DNA of 64,000 nucleotides from Pseudogymnoascus destructans (taxonomy: Eukaryota > Ascomycota > Leotiomycetes > Thelebolales > Thelebolaceae), in the NCBI RefSeq assembly GCF_001641265.1, contig NW_020167523.1:434001-498000 (forward strand), given 5' to 3'. Within the stretch, counting starts at the first letter, position 1. Every line of letters starts with the position of its first letter. The notes under the pieces were generated by a model. That model saw only the letters and a list, made by a program, of their open reading frames with translations. It had not been told where the DNA came from and did not search any database. The translations under genes were made by a program, and so were the position numbers. Of this stretch, positions 30,618 through 40,984 are shown piece by piece.

Positions 30618-32563
30618 ATGGTACGCAAACGGAGTTTAAAAGCTCAAGAACGCGATATTGTAATACTTGAAGCAGTAGCTGGAGTAAAATCTGGTTTATA
30701 TAAAACTGCAAATGCTGCTGCAAAGGCCTTACATCTAAGGCCTGATACAGTTGTTAGCCGCATTAAAGGGCGACATACCTCACATAAAGAAGCACATTTA
30801 AAACATCGATTACTCTCCCAAACCCAACAAAAGACCCTTTTAAAATGGATCAAAAATCTTACTGCAAGTGGTTATGCTCCTAGCCATCGGATATTACGTG
30901 AGGTTGCAGAGGAAGTCCGGTCAAACAAGTGTCGGGTCTTCCAAACCCAGGTGAGCCAACCTACAGAGTTAGTTGACCAGCTCAGTCAGGTCAACTACCA
31001 ACCCATCAAACCTGCCATAGACTGGCAGACTCGGCTATTTCTAACTAGTGGCTTGGCAGACCCCATCAAACCAACCGGCTCAGCAGCAGTCCCGACCAAC
31101 TCAGCAGTCCCGACCGACTCAGCAGTCCCGACCGACTCAGCAGTCCCGACCAACTCAGCAGACCCGACCAACTCAACAGACACAAACTCAACAACCACAA
31201 CTCCAACTACCTAAGTTACCACTTGGGGAAGATTGGGTGACACGGTTCATTCAGAGGCATCCTAACTTACGTGTTAAGCTAGGAAGAAGGGTTGAGGCAC
31301 AAAGGATGAATGGGGTCACAAAGCAGGTGTTGAAGGGGTGGTTTGACGCATACAAGAGCCCCACAACAGAGCAAAAAATCGAAAACTACAACACCTACAA
31401 TATGGATGAGACTGGGTTTTCAATTGGAACAATGCAATCTACACGAATTATAGTCGATTCTACACTTAGGACACGTTTTCAGGCACATCCAGGAAGGCAG
31501 GAATGGGTCTCTGCTGTTGAGTGCATCTGGAACAACCACCGACCCCCTCATTATCTTCAAGGGACAGAATGTACTACAGAGCTGGATTCCAAAGGATGTT
31601 ATAAGCAAATGGCACTTCTCTGCAAATACAAAAGGATGGACAAGCAATCTTCATGGATATGAGTGGCTAAAACGCGTTTTTGAGCCTTCTACAAGAGCAA
31701 AAGCAACACTTCCAAATGGACAACTACAACAAAGGCTCCTTATTTGTGATGGCCATGACAGCAATATAAGTGGGAGCCTCATATCACACTGCATACAGAA
31801 TCGCATATCGCTCCTTATACTACCTCCACATACCTCACATATACTCCAACCACTTGATGTTGCAATTTTTGGACCTTTGAAAAGACACCTCACAACAGCC
31901 CTCTCACACCTTAATGAGGCGCAGCTCCTACGCATACAGAAAGCAGAATGGATGGATGCATACATACAAGCAAGAGCAGCTGCATTTTCAAATTCAAATA
32001 TAACTTCTGCTTGGAGAGGGAGTGGGCTACAGCCGTTCCAGCCACAAACAGTCATACGTGCAGCGACGCTTCCTACAACAGACGTAGCAGAACGGCCAAG
32101 GACTCCAACAGAGCATGATATTTTTGAGAAAGTATTTTTGAATAGCAGTCCTCCTCATTTTCAGACACTTTACAAAGCAAATACAGTTCTCTCTTCTACA
32201 ATAAGTCGTGGTGGTGTTTTGAACACTCCTACAAAGCGATATATTCATAAGTTAGCAGATGAGACAGAGAGGCTTAACACACGCCACATACTACAGCAAA
32301 GAGAGACGGATAACTTGCGCAACATAATTCAGAAAAGAAGGGAGCAAAAGAAGGGTAAAAGAGCTGTTTTGAAGGGTCAATTCCACATCTCTACAGAAGA
32401 ACTCCGGTCGCAAGTAGCAGAAGCAGAAGCAGCAACAACAGCTACATCACAAAAGTCGAAAATATCAACAACTCCACAAGTTACAACATCTATAATTGAT
32501 CTAATTGATGATGGGAGTGAGGAGGAGCTATTTGACAGTGATATAGATGAATTAGCATGGTAA
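30618..32563 (+). pseudogene. Pogo/Fot1-type transposase, copy B (inactivated by an 8 bp deletion)
   Basis: Exon 1 is 30618-30950 (MVRKRSLKAQERDI, HTH region, TASGYAPSHRILREV, KCRVFQTQ). The 109 nt intron 30951-31059 has a GTGAGC donor, a CTAAC branch site and a GGCAG acceptor. Exon 2 runs to 32563. The DDE_1 motifs YNMDETGFSIG, LLICDGHDSNIS and PPHTSHILQPLDVAIFG are all present. The only clear lesion is at about 31530, where GAGTGCATCTGGAAC lacks the 8 bp CATGGATG found in copies A and C. That shifts the frame just after the first catalytic motif, between VSAVECI and the DGTTTDPLIIF segment. The C-terminal end differs from copy A after ATTATSQK. Confidence 0.85.
31078..31180 (+). repeat. 18 bp minisatellite in the transposase linker
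   Basis: About five units of an 18 bp repeat (CCCGACCAACTCAGCAG plus one base) encode S-R-P-T-Q-Q between the DNA-binding and catalytic domains. Copies A and C carry variant numbers and versions of the same repeat (28450-28560 and 34495-34580). Confidence 0.7.
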
Positions 32564-32757
32564 TGGTAGAACTATTTTCAATGTTTTTGAAGCTGCTCAT
32601 ATTTTGAAGGGGTGGCTTACCCCACCATCCCGGTATGGCCATGGCCCCGGTATGGCCACGACCTACGTTATACATTATAATTAAAAACGCTAGCATATAA
32701 GCTAGCCTTTTTAGGTAGTTATTCACAATTTTAGATTTGCCATACTAAAAATTTATA

Positions 32758-33254
32758 ACGTAGATCATGGTCAGACCGGCTACATGGCGAGACCGGCTAT
32801 TTCAATTTTACAGGTAAATTCACAAGCAAATTCACATCACGTGATATATAATTCAAACTTGTAATAATTACTTTAATTGACTTGCTAGAGCTTAATGTTA
32901 TTAAACTTAGATAATTTATATACTTATATGTTATAATTAGAAATGCTAGCATGTAAGCTAGCCTTATTAGGTAGTTATTAACAATTTTAGATTTGCCATA
33001 CTAAAAATTTATATGGCAAAAGTTAAAACCTTTAGTAACTTATGTAAAAAGACGCTAGTGTTATTAGCGTCTTTAGATATAGTAGATGACTATTTAAAGT
33101 TCCTATATATACAAGGAATATGCTCTAGCCTTTTTATTAAAGGAGTTATGAAGGTTCTAATTTTCGCAAGCATAAGTACCTCCACATACAAATTTGTATG
33201 TGATGGTACTAATAGCCGGTCTGGCCATGTAGCCGGTCTGACCACGACCTACGT
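32758..33254. mobile_element. MITE-2a (497 bp), inserted in its own family member
   Basis: It is complete, with ends ACGTAGATCATGGTCAGACC and the inverse ACGTAGGTCGTGGTCAGACC and TA outside (32756-32757 and 33255-33256). Its interior is the same as MITE-2b's. It lies at an internal TA of MITE-2b, and the segment 33257-33498 that follows is the remaining third of MITE-2b. It has no coding capacity. Confidence 0.8.
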
Positions 33255-33926
33255 TATGGCAAAAGTTAAAACCTTTAGTAACTTATGTAAAAAGAACACT
33301 AGTATTATTAGCGTCTTTATATGTAGTAGATGACTATTTAAAGTTCCTATATATACAAGCAATATGCTCTAGCCTTTTTATTAAAGGAGTTATTAAGGTT
33401 CTAATTTTCGCAAGCATAAGTACCTCCACATACAAATTTGTATGTGATGGTACTAATATCCGGTCTGGCCATGTAGCCGGTCTGACCACGACCTACGTTA
33501 AGTTATTAAAGGTTTAAGTTTTACCATACAAAATATTAGTATGACAAATCTACAATTGTGAATAACTTCCTTATACAGCTAGCGTACATACTAGCTTAAT
33601 TGATTATAACACAGGAGTTTATAAGCTTCTTTGATATAAGAGGGTTAAACCCCAATATATTTATTAGAGGAGTTATAAGGCCTTTTATTTTCGCAACAAT
33701 AAGTACCTGTACATACAAATTTAGCTGCAAAAGTACATAGGGCGTTTGCACCATTAGACCGCTTACGCCACGACCTACATTACCTTTACATATAATTTTT
33801 GCTATAAAGGTACATTAGTGACAGTACGCCATTAACGACAGTATGCCATGACTTACGTTACGTTATATGCTAGCGTTTTTAATTATAATGTATAAGTATA
33901 TAAATTATCTAAGTTTAAGAACATTA

Positions 33927-35243
33927 ACGTAGGTCATGGTCAGACCGGCTACATGGCCAGACTGGCTACCCCGACCAAAATTGAGGACCAGACCACCAAA
34001 ACCAACCACCACCACCACCAACACTAGTTACAATGGTCAGGCGCAGGAGTATAAAGGCTCAGGAGCGAGATTTTCGACTTTCTGAAGCTATTTTAGGAAT
34101 ACAGACTGGAAAATACAAATCTGCAAATGCTGCAGCTGTAGCCTTAGGGCTAAGGCCAGACACTGTGCGTAGACATGTAAGTTAGTGGTGTGCAGCATAC
34201 GCAAGCAGAAGCGCTATTACCCCATCAGCTCCTATCAAAAAACCAAGAAATTATCCTCTTAAAGTGGATTAAGCAGCTTACTGGAAGTGGTTACGCTCCT
34301 AGCCATCGGATATTACGTGAGGTTGCAGAGGAAGTCCGGTCAAACAAGTGTCGGGTCTTCCAAACCCAGGCGAGCCGACCTACAGAGTTGACCAGCTCAG
34401 TCAAGTCAACTACCAACCCATCAAACCTGCCATAGACTGGCAGACTCGGCTATTTCTAACTAGTGGCTTGGCAGACCCCATCAAACCAACCGGCCCAGCA
34501 GCAGACCCGACTGATCCAGCAGAACCGACTGACTCAACAGTCCCGACCGACCCAGCAGACCCGACCAACTCAACAGACGCAAACTCAACAAGAGCACATT
34601 CCTAACTTACCTCTTGGGCAAGATTGGGTTCCACGGTTCATTCAAAGGCATCCTAACTTACGTGTTAAGTTAGGCAGGAGGATTGAAGCACAAAGGATGA
34701 ATGGGGCCACAAACCAGGTGTTGAAGGGGTGGTTTGACGCGTACAAGAGCCTCACAACAGAGCTAAAAATCGAAAATCACAACACCTACAACATGGATGA
34801 GACTGGGTTTTCAATTGGAACAATGCAATCAACAAGAATTATTGTGGATTCAAGCCTTAGGACGCGTTTTCAAGCACATCCAGGCCGGCAGGAATGGGTG
34901 TCTGCTGTTGAGTGCATCTGCATGGATGGAACAACCACCGACCCCCTCATTATCTTCAAGGGACAGAATGTACTACAGAGCTGGATTCCAAAGGATGTTA
35001 TAAGCAAATGGCACTTCTCTGCAAATACAAAAGGATGGACAAGCAATCTTCATGGATATGAGTGGCTAAAACACGTTTTTGAGCCTTCTACAAGAGCAAA
35101 AGCAACACTTTCAAATGGAAAACTACAACAAAGGCTCCTTATTTGCCATGGCCACGATAGCCATATAAGCGGGAGCTTCATATCACACTGTATACAGAAT
35201 CAAATATCGCTCCTTATACTACCTCCTCATACTTCTCATGTGT
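33927..35243 (+). pseudogene. Pogo/Fot1-type transposon and transposase, copy C (3'-truncated)
   Basis: The left end is ACGTAGGTCATGGTCAGACC with TA before it (33925-33926). The transposase starts at ATG 34033 (MVRRRSIKAQERDFRLSEAI). A 1 bp insertion near 34180 stops the frame after RPDTVRRHVS. The rest is readable, with the intron, the repeat linker, DWVPRFIQRHPNLRVKLGRR, YNMDETGFSIG and LLICHGHDSHIS (the catalytic D of CDGHDS is H here). The sequence ends within PPHTSHV at 35243, where MITE-3b starts. No 3' end follows further on, so this copy is truncated as well as frameshifted. Confidence 0.82.
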
Positions 35244-35245
35244 TA

Positions 35246-35935
35246 ACGTAGGTCGTGTCGTAAGTGGTCTAATGTGGTAAATAACCCATGTACCTTTGTA
35301 GCCAAATTTGTATGTGGAGGTAATGTAGGTCGTGCCGTAGATGCAGCAATGGCGTAGATGCAATAATGTACCTTTATATACAAATTCATATGCAAAGGTA
35401 CTTCACACTTCCAAAACTAAAAACCTAAATATCTCCATTAATAAAAATCGTACTGCTTAGATGATCCATATTAGGGTTCTATATATAGACCTTTACTTAA
35501 CTTAGAAATGGTAACACTTCTAGCGTCGTTTTACCTGATTAATTTAACATTAAAGTTTTCCTCATACAAATATTTGTATGGGTGATTTCATCCAATTAAT
35601 AGAATAATAACCATGGAACTAGCACTGCTAGACTTTTTATACATTATAAAAAGCTATATATAGAACGTATATATTAAGTAGCTAAGCCTTACGATTTTTA
35701 TTAGTAGAGCTACTTAAGCTTTTAATTTTAAGTGTAAAGTACCTTTGCATATGAATTTGTATGTAAAGGCACATTACTGCATCTACGCCATTGCTGCATC
35801 TATGCCACAACTTACGTTACTTAAAAACAGAAACTTTAAACCTAAATAACTCCTCTAATAATATTATTAAAGTTTATTCGTCTTAAATATAAGGACTATA
35901 TATAAGAATAGTTTATGTATCAACGCGCTGGGACG
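35246..35935. mobile_element. MITE-3b, partial, interrupted by MITE-1b
   Basis: 35246-35320 and 35820 to about 35935 match the left part of MITE-3a (ACGTAGGTCGTG, GGTCTAATG, ACCTTTGTAGCCAAATTTG, then AAACCTAAATAACTCC). The MITE-1b insertion with TA on both sides separates them. The right half of the element is missing. Confidence 0.65.
35323..35817. mobile_element. MITE-1b (495 bp)
   Basis: This is the reverse complement of MITE-1a across its full length, with TA on both sides (35321-35322 and 35818-35819). One terminus has decayed (ATGTAGGTCGTGCCG). It is non-coding. Confidence 0.8.
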
Positions 35936-36500
35936 GATGGCGTAACGGGACGCTTTGCCAGAGCCACCCGCACCCCACCAAAACGAAGGTCACATGACCA
36001 AAATTAAAACGTTAATAACTTTTGTAATAATGCTTATAGGACTTAATCCTCTTAGACTATTACTCTCTATAGTCTTATTTCTTATAGCCGAATTTGCTAG
36101 AGTGTAAGCTCTTCTTATTAAGTAGTTATTTATAGTTTAATTTTTACCATACAAAATTTTAGTACTGTAAATCTTAACCTACTAATAACTCCCTAATTAG
36201 GCTAACTTAACTACCAATACAATATAATTAAATCTGTGAGACACAGAAGCTAGTCTTATCAATAAGTTGTTTATAGTTCAAGTTTTGCCATACTAATATT
36301 TATATGGTAAAAGTTTAAACCTTAATATCTCTTGTAAAACAAAGCTAGTACTAGTAGCATTTATATATGTATTAGATTATGAAATAAGGAATCATAGTCT
36401 AAGAGTATTAAGCTCTAGAGCCATTATTACAAAAGTTACTAAGGTTTAAAATATGGTCACATGACCTTGATTTTGGTACCCGGTACACCACGACCTACGT
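35936..36500. other. AT-rich MITE-like remnant
   Basis: The right end reads GTACACCACGACCTACGT followed by TA (36501-36502), the inverse of the family terminus. GGTCACATGACC lies near both ends (about 35987 and 36452), which suggests a further element of the same group with a damaged left end. There is no coding sequence. Confidence 0.45.
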
Positions 36501-36721
36501 TATTTTAGTCATTTCATGAACGTAACATCCCTGCTCTGGACCACTCACACCTGTAGCCAGCCAGGAAAGGCGGATGTCGAGCAGTACTAGTCCAGTTCAG
36601 CGTTGGTGCTAGGGTGCGGCAACCTCCCAGGCTCCCTCCCTCCTCCGATCCCCTCGAAACCCCCCTCGGAAGCCCTCACGCGAGGCACAAACTCCCCCCT
36701 CCCCCACCCCTGCCTCCTAGG

Positions 36722-37000
36722 ATGGCCTCGCTAGCCGAACTCGCTGCCCCTATCGACGGCGGTAGCGAGTTCCTCGACTTGGACGCTTGGTCCCGCGCCC
36801 TGGACGACTGGGCCGTCAAGGAGAAGTTCTCCTGGCGGCTCCAGAGGAGGGACAAAGACGGGGCAACTGCCATTTATCCCGAGGAGGGCTGTGCCCGGCG
36901 TGTCCGAGCCAGCCCCAACGACAAGCAATGGAAGCTCGTCGTCGTTTGGGGGACACACACTTGCGTGGGGAGTGGGGGTTTACAGCCCGTTTTCATATGA
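36722..37000 (+). pseudogene. MULE-type transposase N-terminal fragment
   Basis: From MASLAELAAPIDGG the frame shows DAWSRALDDWAVKEKFSWR, EGCARRVRAS and WKLVVVWGTHTC. This resembles the zinc-binding N-terminal module (C...C...H-x-C) of fungal Mutator-like transposases. The sequence loses similarity after THTCVG and stops at 37000, so the catalytic part is gone. GC-rich codon use contrasts with the AT-rich MITE nest beside it. Confidence 0.45.
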
Positions 37001-37546
37001 GAACGGGGAGAGTTTGTAGATTGGGCTTGGGCGGGTCACGTCGGATGGAACTGGGTATATAGAATTTATTTATTGTTTTACTGGGTATATGGAGTTTTTG
37101 CCCATATATTTTACCTAGCTAAAGGCCCTATTATGTGGAAATCTAAGCTTCAAAGCATTATAGCTCAAAGTACAACTTTACCATTGAACTTTACACGGAC
37201 CTGCCAAAAAGGTGAAGTAAAACTATGCATGACAGCTAGTGTTTGCTGACGGTAACTATAGAAATATTTCTTGACGCATTTCGTCGATCACCAAACTGGG
37301 TCGGTCAATCACCAATCTGGGTCACCATACCCTACACCAAAAAACGTCCGCCTCAAAAACATCCATCCAGCGGCCATGCTTGTAGTTTGGTAACCACCGA
37401 CCACCGACCGACCATTTTTGTATCCACATGCCCATAGATACGAGGTCAAATTTATAGTGTATAAAAACAGGACGCCCGCAAACCAATGCAAAATATGAAA
37501 ATGATCCACCACCCTCTCCATATGTACGTATATGTATAGTAGAATT
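37001..37546. other. Intergenic stretch
   Basis: I see no gene or clear repeat here. It contains the 3' region of the transcription-factor gene, whose stop codon is at 37547. Confidence 0.5.
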
Positions 37547-40500
37547 TTAAGCGCTGTTGGTGCTGATCAGCTGGATGCAATTTGTCAAGAGGTTCGCAGC
37601 TTCGTGAAGGAGCTCCCAGCGGGTCTTCTCAAACGTGTGGCGGAGAACCATGAGCATGCCGGTGCAGCCATTGAGGTTGCTGACGGACTTGAGCTCCTCG
37701 GGGGACTTGACGTTGCTCAGTCTCCTGAGATAGACACGCATGTCGAAGACCTGGTCTTGGAATGCGCCCGCTAATGGTATCTCCTCGTGCGTGGGACCTT
37801 CCAAGGCAAAGGCGTAACACCATACGATCAAGGCAGCAAAGTAAAGGACCCATGAGCGGTTCATGAGAACATCATCGCGGGCTGAATAGTCGAAATCGAT
37901 GTCGGCCTGGTCATACATCTGCATACCAGATGAAGTGTCTTCCGGTAACAGTACTGTGCATAAGAACCGAATGGCATAATATGTAGCGTCCCGAGCCTTG
38001 GCCGTTGGAGCCCAGATGTCCTTCATTTTTCGTTGTGTAGATTTGAGATCTTGAGTGCCAATAGTGCGGCCGAGTAGTCGTTTTGCTCGTGCAAATATTT
38101 GACAATCGACGATGTCAACATGCATAGCCATGTGTGCTAGATGATGAAGTACCGTTCTACTTTCGAAGACGGTATCTTCATCCTGCTTGCTGGAGTACGT
38201 ATAGGGGGCCGAATTGGTTTCCGTATTGTGGGCCAACGACCTGTCGAAATCTTGCTTCCATAGATCAAAGGCTCGTGTCAGGGAGCCTCTCCACTTATCA
38301 CGTCCTCCGAGCACCTGGGACACCCCTAGCGAATTGACCTGGAGGTCTCTCTGGTTCATGTGCCAGCTCACGCTTAGCAATCCTGCCATCAAAATGCTTC
38401 GTCCAAAGGCGTTTGTTCGCACTTCCTGCGCGTTTAGTGTCCTCTTCAGGCCTTCGAGGAATGATACAGGCTTGACGCCATTGGCGTGGAGGCTTGCCTC
38501 GATTCTGCCAACTTCGGCGCTATTCGTTGCTGACCAGAGTGCCTCGTCGCATGGTAGCGGGAGTCGCATTTCATGGGCAACCATAACTGTTGAATGCCCA
38601 AACATAGTAGCATGTACAGAGTCAATCACAAAGGCAGCAAAAGCCGCCCGGCGGGTCGCTTCATTTGTGACCCAGTGGTTCCACCATTCATCTGGTGTAT
38701 TTGCCCCTGAAGCCGACGATTGTATAGAGTCATTGTGACCTTGCTTCTCATCTCTCACGCTCGGCGGAGAATCTAATGCAGATCTTCCTATCAACGAACT
38801 GCCTCTCCGCATCAATGTGATGGTAGTTGCATGGTGTATATGTGCGCGCTCATGGAGCGCTCGGGTGGAGTACATTTTCTCATAAATCTCGAGGAGAAGT
38901 AGTGCTTGGAATACCCATAGTTTCGCTGGAGGTCGAAAGTGGACATCACTGAATATCTCCCATCTCAAGTGCCAAGCAAGAAAGTTTGCAAGCTCAGCAC
39001 CGGACTGGGTGATATGATACCCGTGCATCTTACCAAGGCAAGACGCGCCGATGGCCATCATTGCAATGAGAAGAAGGTTTGGAGTCCTTTCAGGAGAAAA
39101 TGTGGGTTTATGCACTGTATTTAATTAGCATAGAGTTCCTTTCGTAGGGCCGAAGTAGATTCGGGGAAACTTACAGATTGGCAACTGAGGATGGAAATGC
39201 CACCAGAAGCTTCCTATATAGGTTTGCATCATCTTCCTGCTCATCATATGAGAATCATTGGTGCGGTCGCCGTCAAGTAGTGCTTCCTTTTGCTTTGCAA
39301 CGGGTGCGTGGTCCGTCTCGTTGAACCTCTCCTTGATCAGATCGATAATCTCTTGGCTCTTGTCTTCTGACAATATCATCTCTGGAGTAGACGTATCTAG
39401 CAGACTTGTGACAGCCATTGGGTGCTGTGGATTCTGCGGAAAGTAACCACCGAGGTTAATCTCATTTGCAAAATACGGTTGATATTGGTTCTGGGCATCG
39501 GGATAGCTGGATATGGGTGTTAGTAAAGTGACTTCTCAACGAATAAGGTATCAAACTTACTTTGATGAGTAGCCTTGCGTCCCAAGCGCCGGATTTGACA
39601 TTGGCGATGAATTGTCAAGGTGCTGTCCGCTGAATAGGAAGGCAACAAAGTCATCCGGAATTGCAAAAGGAGACCTGTTATAACCTTCTCCACCAAACAC
39701 GGGCATAGTGTTTACGGCAGCCATCTGGTCTAGCAGCATCATATCAGGCCCCGATTGTTGTGGATGACTAGTATCACGGCCTTGGTAGTTGATCGACATA
39801 GAAGTCTGTGGTGGCGAGATGACATATGAGGATTCAGTATCCCGTGATGTCGTCGTTGACGCTGGTGCAGCCACAGGTGAGAAGCCCGGTGGCGGTAAAG
39901 AGAACGGAGTAAAATTCTGGGCGTTGACATATGGTTGCATGGGTACCTGCATTCCGTTGTTATGATTGTTTACGTATGATTGTTGCCGTTGGTTCGGGGA
40001 GAGAGAATCAAAGCCAGGGTTCGTCGAATGCTGAGATTGTCTCCCGTATAAAGTATTATCTTGGATGTTGCCATCTGCTCCACCGATTCCCGTATGGCGC
40101 CCTTGCCCGGTTGCATTTTGCTGCATCGAGCCCGCATTGAGACCATGAGCGGACTGGATGCTGTAAGGGCTACCCGCTGGGGGGTATACATTGCTGGGGT
40201 CGACAGTAGCTGATAGTGACCCTGAACGAAGATATGCCGACGAGGTATGGGCGCCAACAGGAGAGAATGGACCCGGCAAGGTTTCCACAGGGGACTGATA
40301 TGGCGCTTGTGCAGTCCTTGGCTTGAAGCCGCTGCTACCAGGCCGTCCGACTTCAGGGGACATGGAGCCTTTGAAGGCCATATTTGTGTTGTTGCTTGTT
40401 ATTGGCGAAACGTTGCTCAGCATGGCATCCTTCCTCTGCAGCTGTGACCCTTTGGCGGTATGGCGTTCTTTGTGGCGGTTGCATAGATCCTGGCGGACAA

Positions 40501-40984
40501 ACGTGCGGTCACAATCCGGAAAATCACAGCTGTATATCTGCTTTGGGGTATGGTTCAGTTGGTGACGATAGCTAGGATCGCGCCTGGGTCAGTAAAGAAG
40601 GCAGAAACTCTGTGCTGCTCGTCAAGGGATTTGGACTAACAGATGCTCTGCCCTGGAGTAGCTTTTACCGCATCCGCCTTGGGGGCACTCAAATTTCTTG
40701 TCAAGGCCTTTTCGGCTTCGTCGTCTCTTCCTGGCACCTTCAGGCCCATCAGTTCCATCACCGCCGGACGACTGTCCTTCATCGCCATCAGCTCCGGAGT
40801 CGTATCCATTACTATCTTTCGACGTAATCTGAGTCCGGCTTCGCCGCCTTCCCCTCGGTTTTTCGCTTTCCGTTTTGATCTTCGATAGCACCAGAGGAGA
40901 CTCCAGCGGTATGTCCATTACCACGGACGACTGGGTCACGTTTGCGGGGTGGATCTGGATCGGTTGGGCAACAATCGAAGTCAT
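37547..40984 (-). CDS. C2H2 zinc-finger transcription factor with fungal_trans domain
   Basis: Four exons, 40984-40641, 40571-39561, 39506-39175 and 39114-37547, encode 1084 residues. The introns are 69, 54 and 60 nt, and all joins keep frame. A basic patch (KRRRSRKGLDKKF) precedes two classical C2H2 fingers, the first split by intron 1 (FECPQGGCGKSYSRAEHLYRH and YSCDFPDCDRTFVRQDL, both C-x4-C-x12-H-x3-H). A long S/N/P/Q-rich region follows, and then a fungal-specific transcription-factor domain (HKPTFSPERTPNLLLIAMMA, FRPPAKLWVFQALLLLEIYE, NHWVTNEATRRAAFAAFVID). This finger plus fungal_trans pairing is common in Pezizomycotina. Its targets are unknown to me. It should act in the nucleus. No lesion is visible. 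Confidence 0.93.

Larger units (their letters stand above)
30516..32668 (+). mobile_element. Pogo/Fot1-type transposon, copy B
   Basis: This 2153 bp element has ends that begin ACGTAGGTCGTGGCCATACC on both sides, and TA flanks (30514-30515 and 32669-32670). The right terminal repeat contains an extra internal duplication of GGCCATACCGGG-type sequence. It carries a transposase on the plus strand and lies inside MITE-2b. Confidence 0.85.
30348..33498. mobile_element. MITE-2b, interrupted twice
   Basis: Its pieces are 30348-30513, 32671-32755 and 33257-33498, which sum to 493 bp, the full length of an uninterrupted sibling (497 bp). Copy B sits in the first gap and MITE-2a in the second, each with TA on both sides. 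The ends begin ACGTAGGTCATGGCCAGACC. Confidence 0.75.
30135..33780. mobile_element. MITE-3a, interrupted by MITE-2b
   Basis: The left part is 30135-30345 and the right part 33501-33780, together 491 bp. The outer ends are inverted repeats (ACGTAGGTCGTGGCG...GCGGTCTAATGG) with TA outside (30133-30134 and 33781-33782). The inner break is flanked by TA (30346-30347 and 33499-33500). Everything between is younger and belongs to MITE-2b and what it holds. Confidence 0.7.

Noticed and set aside
33013..33498. Simple 242 bp tandem duplication
   Set aside because: TA borders and length sums show a MITE inserted in its sibling, which explains the repeat better.
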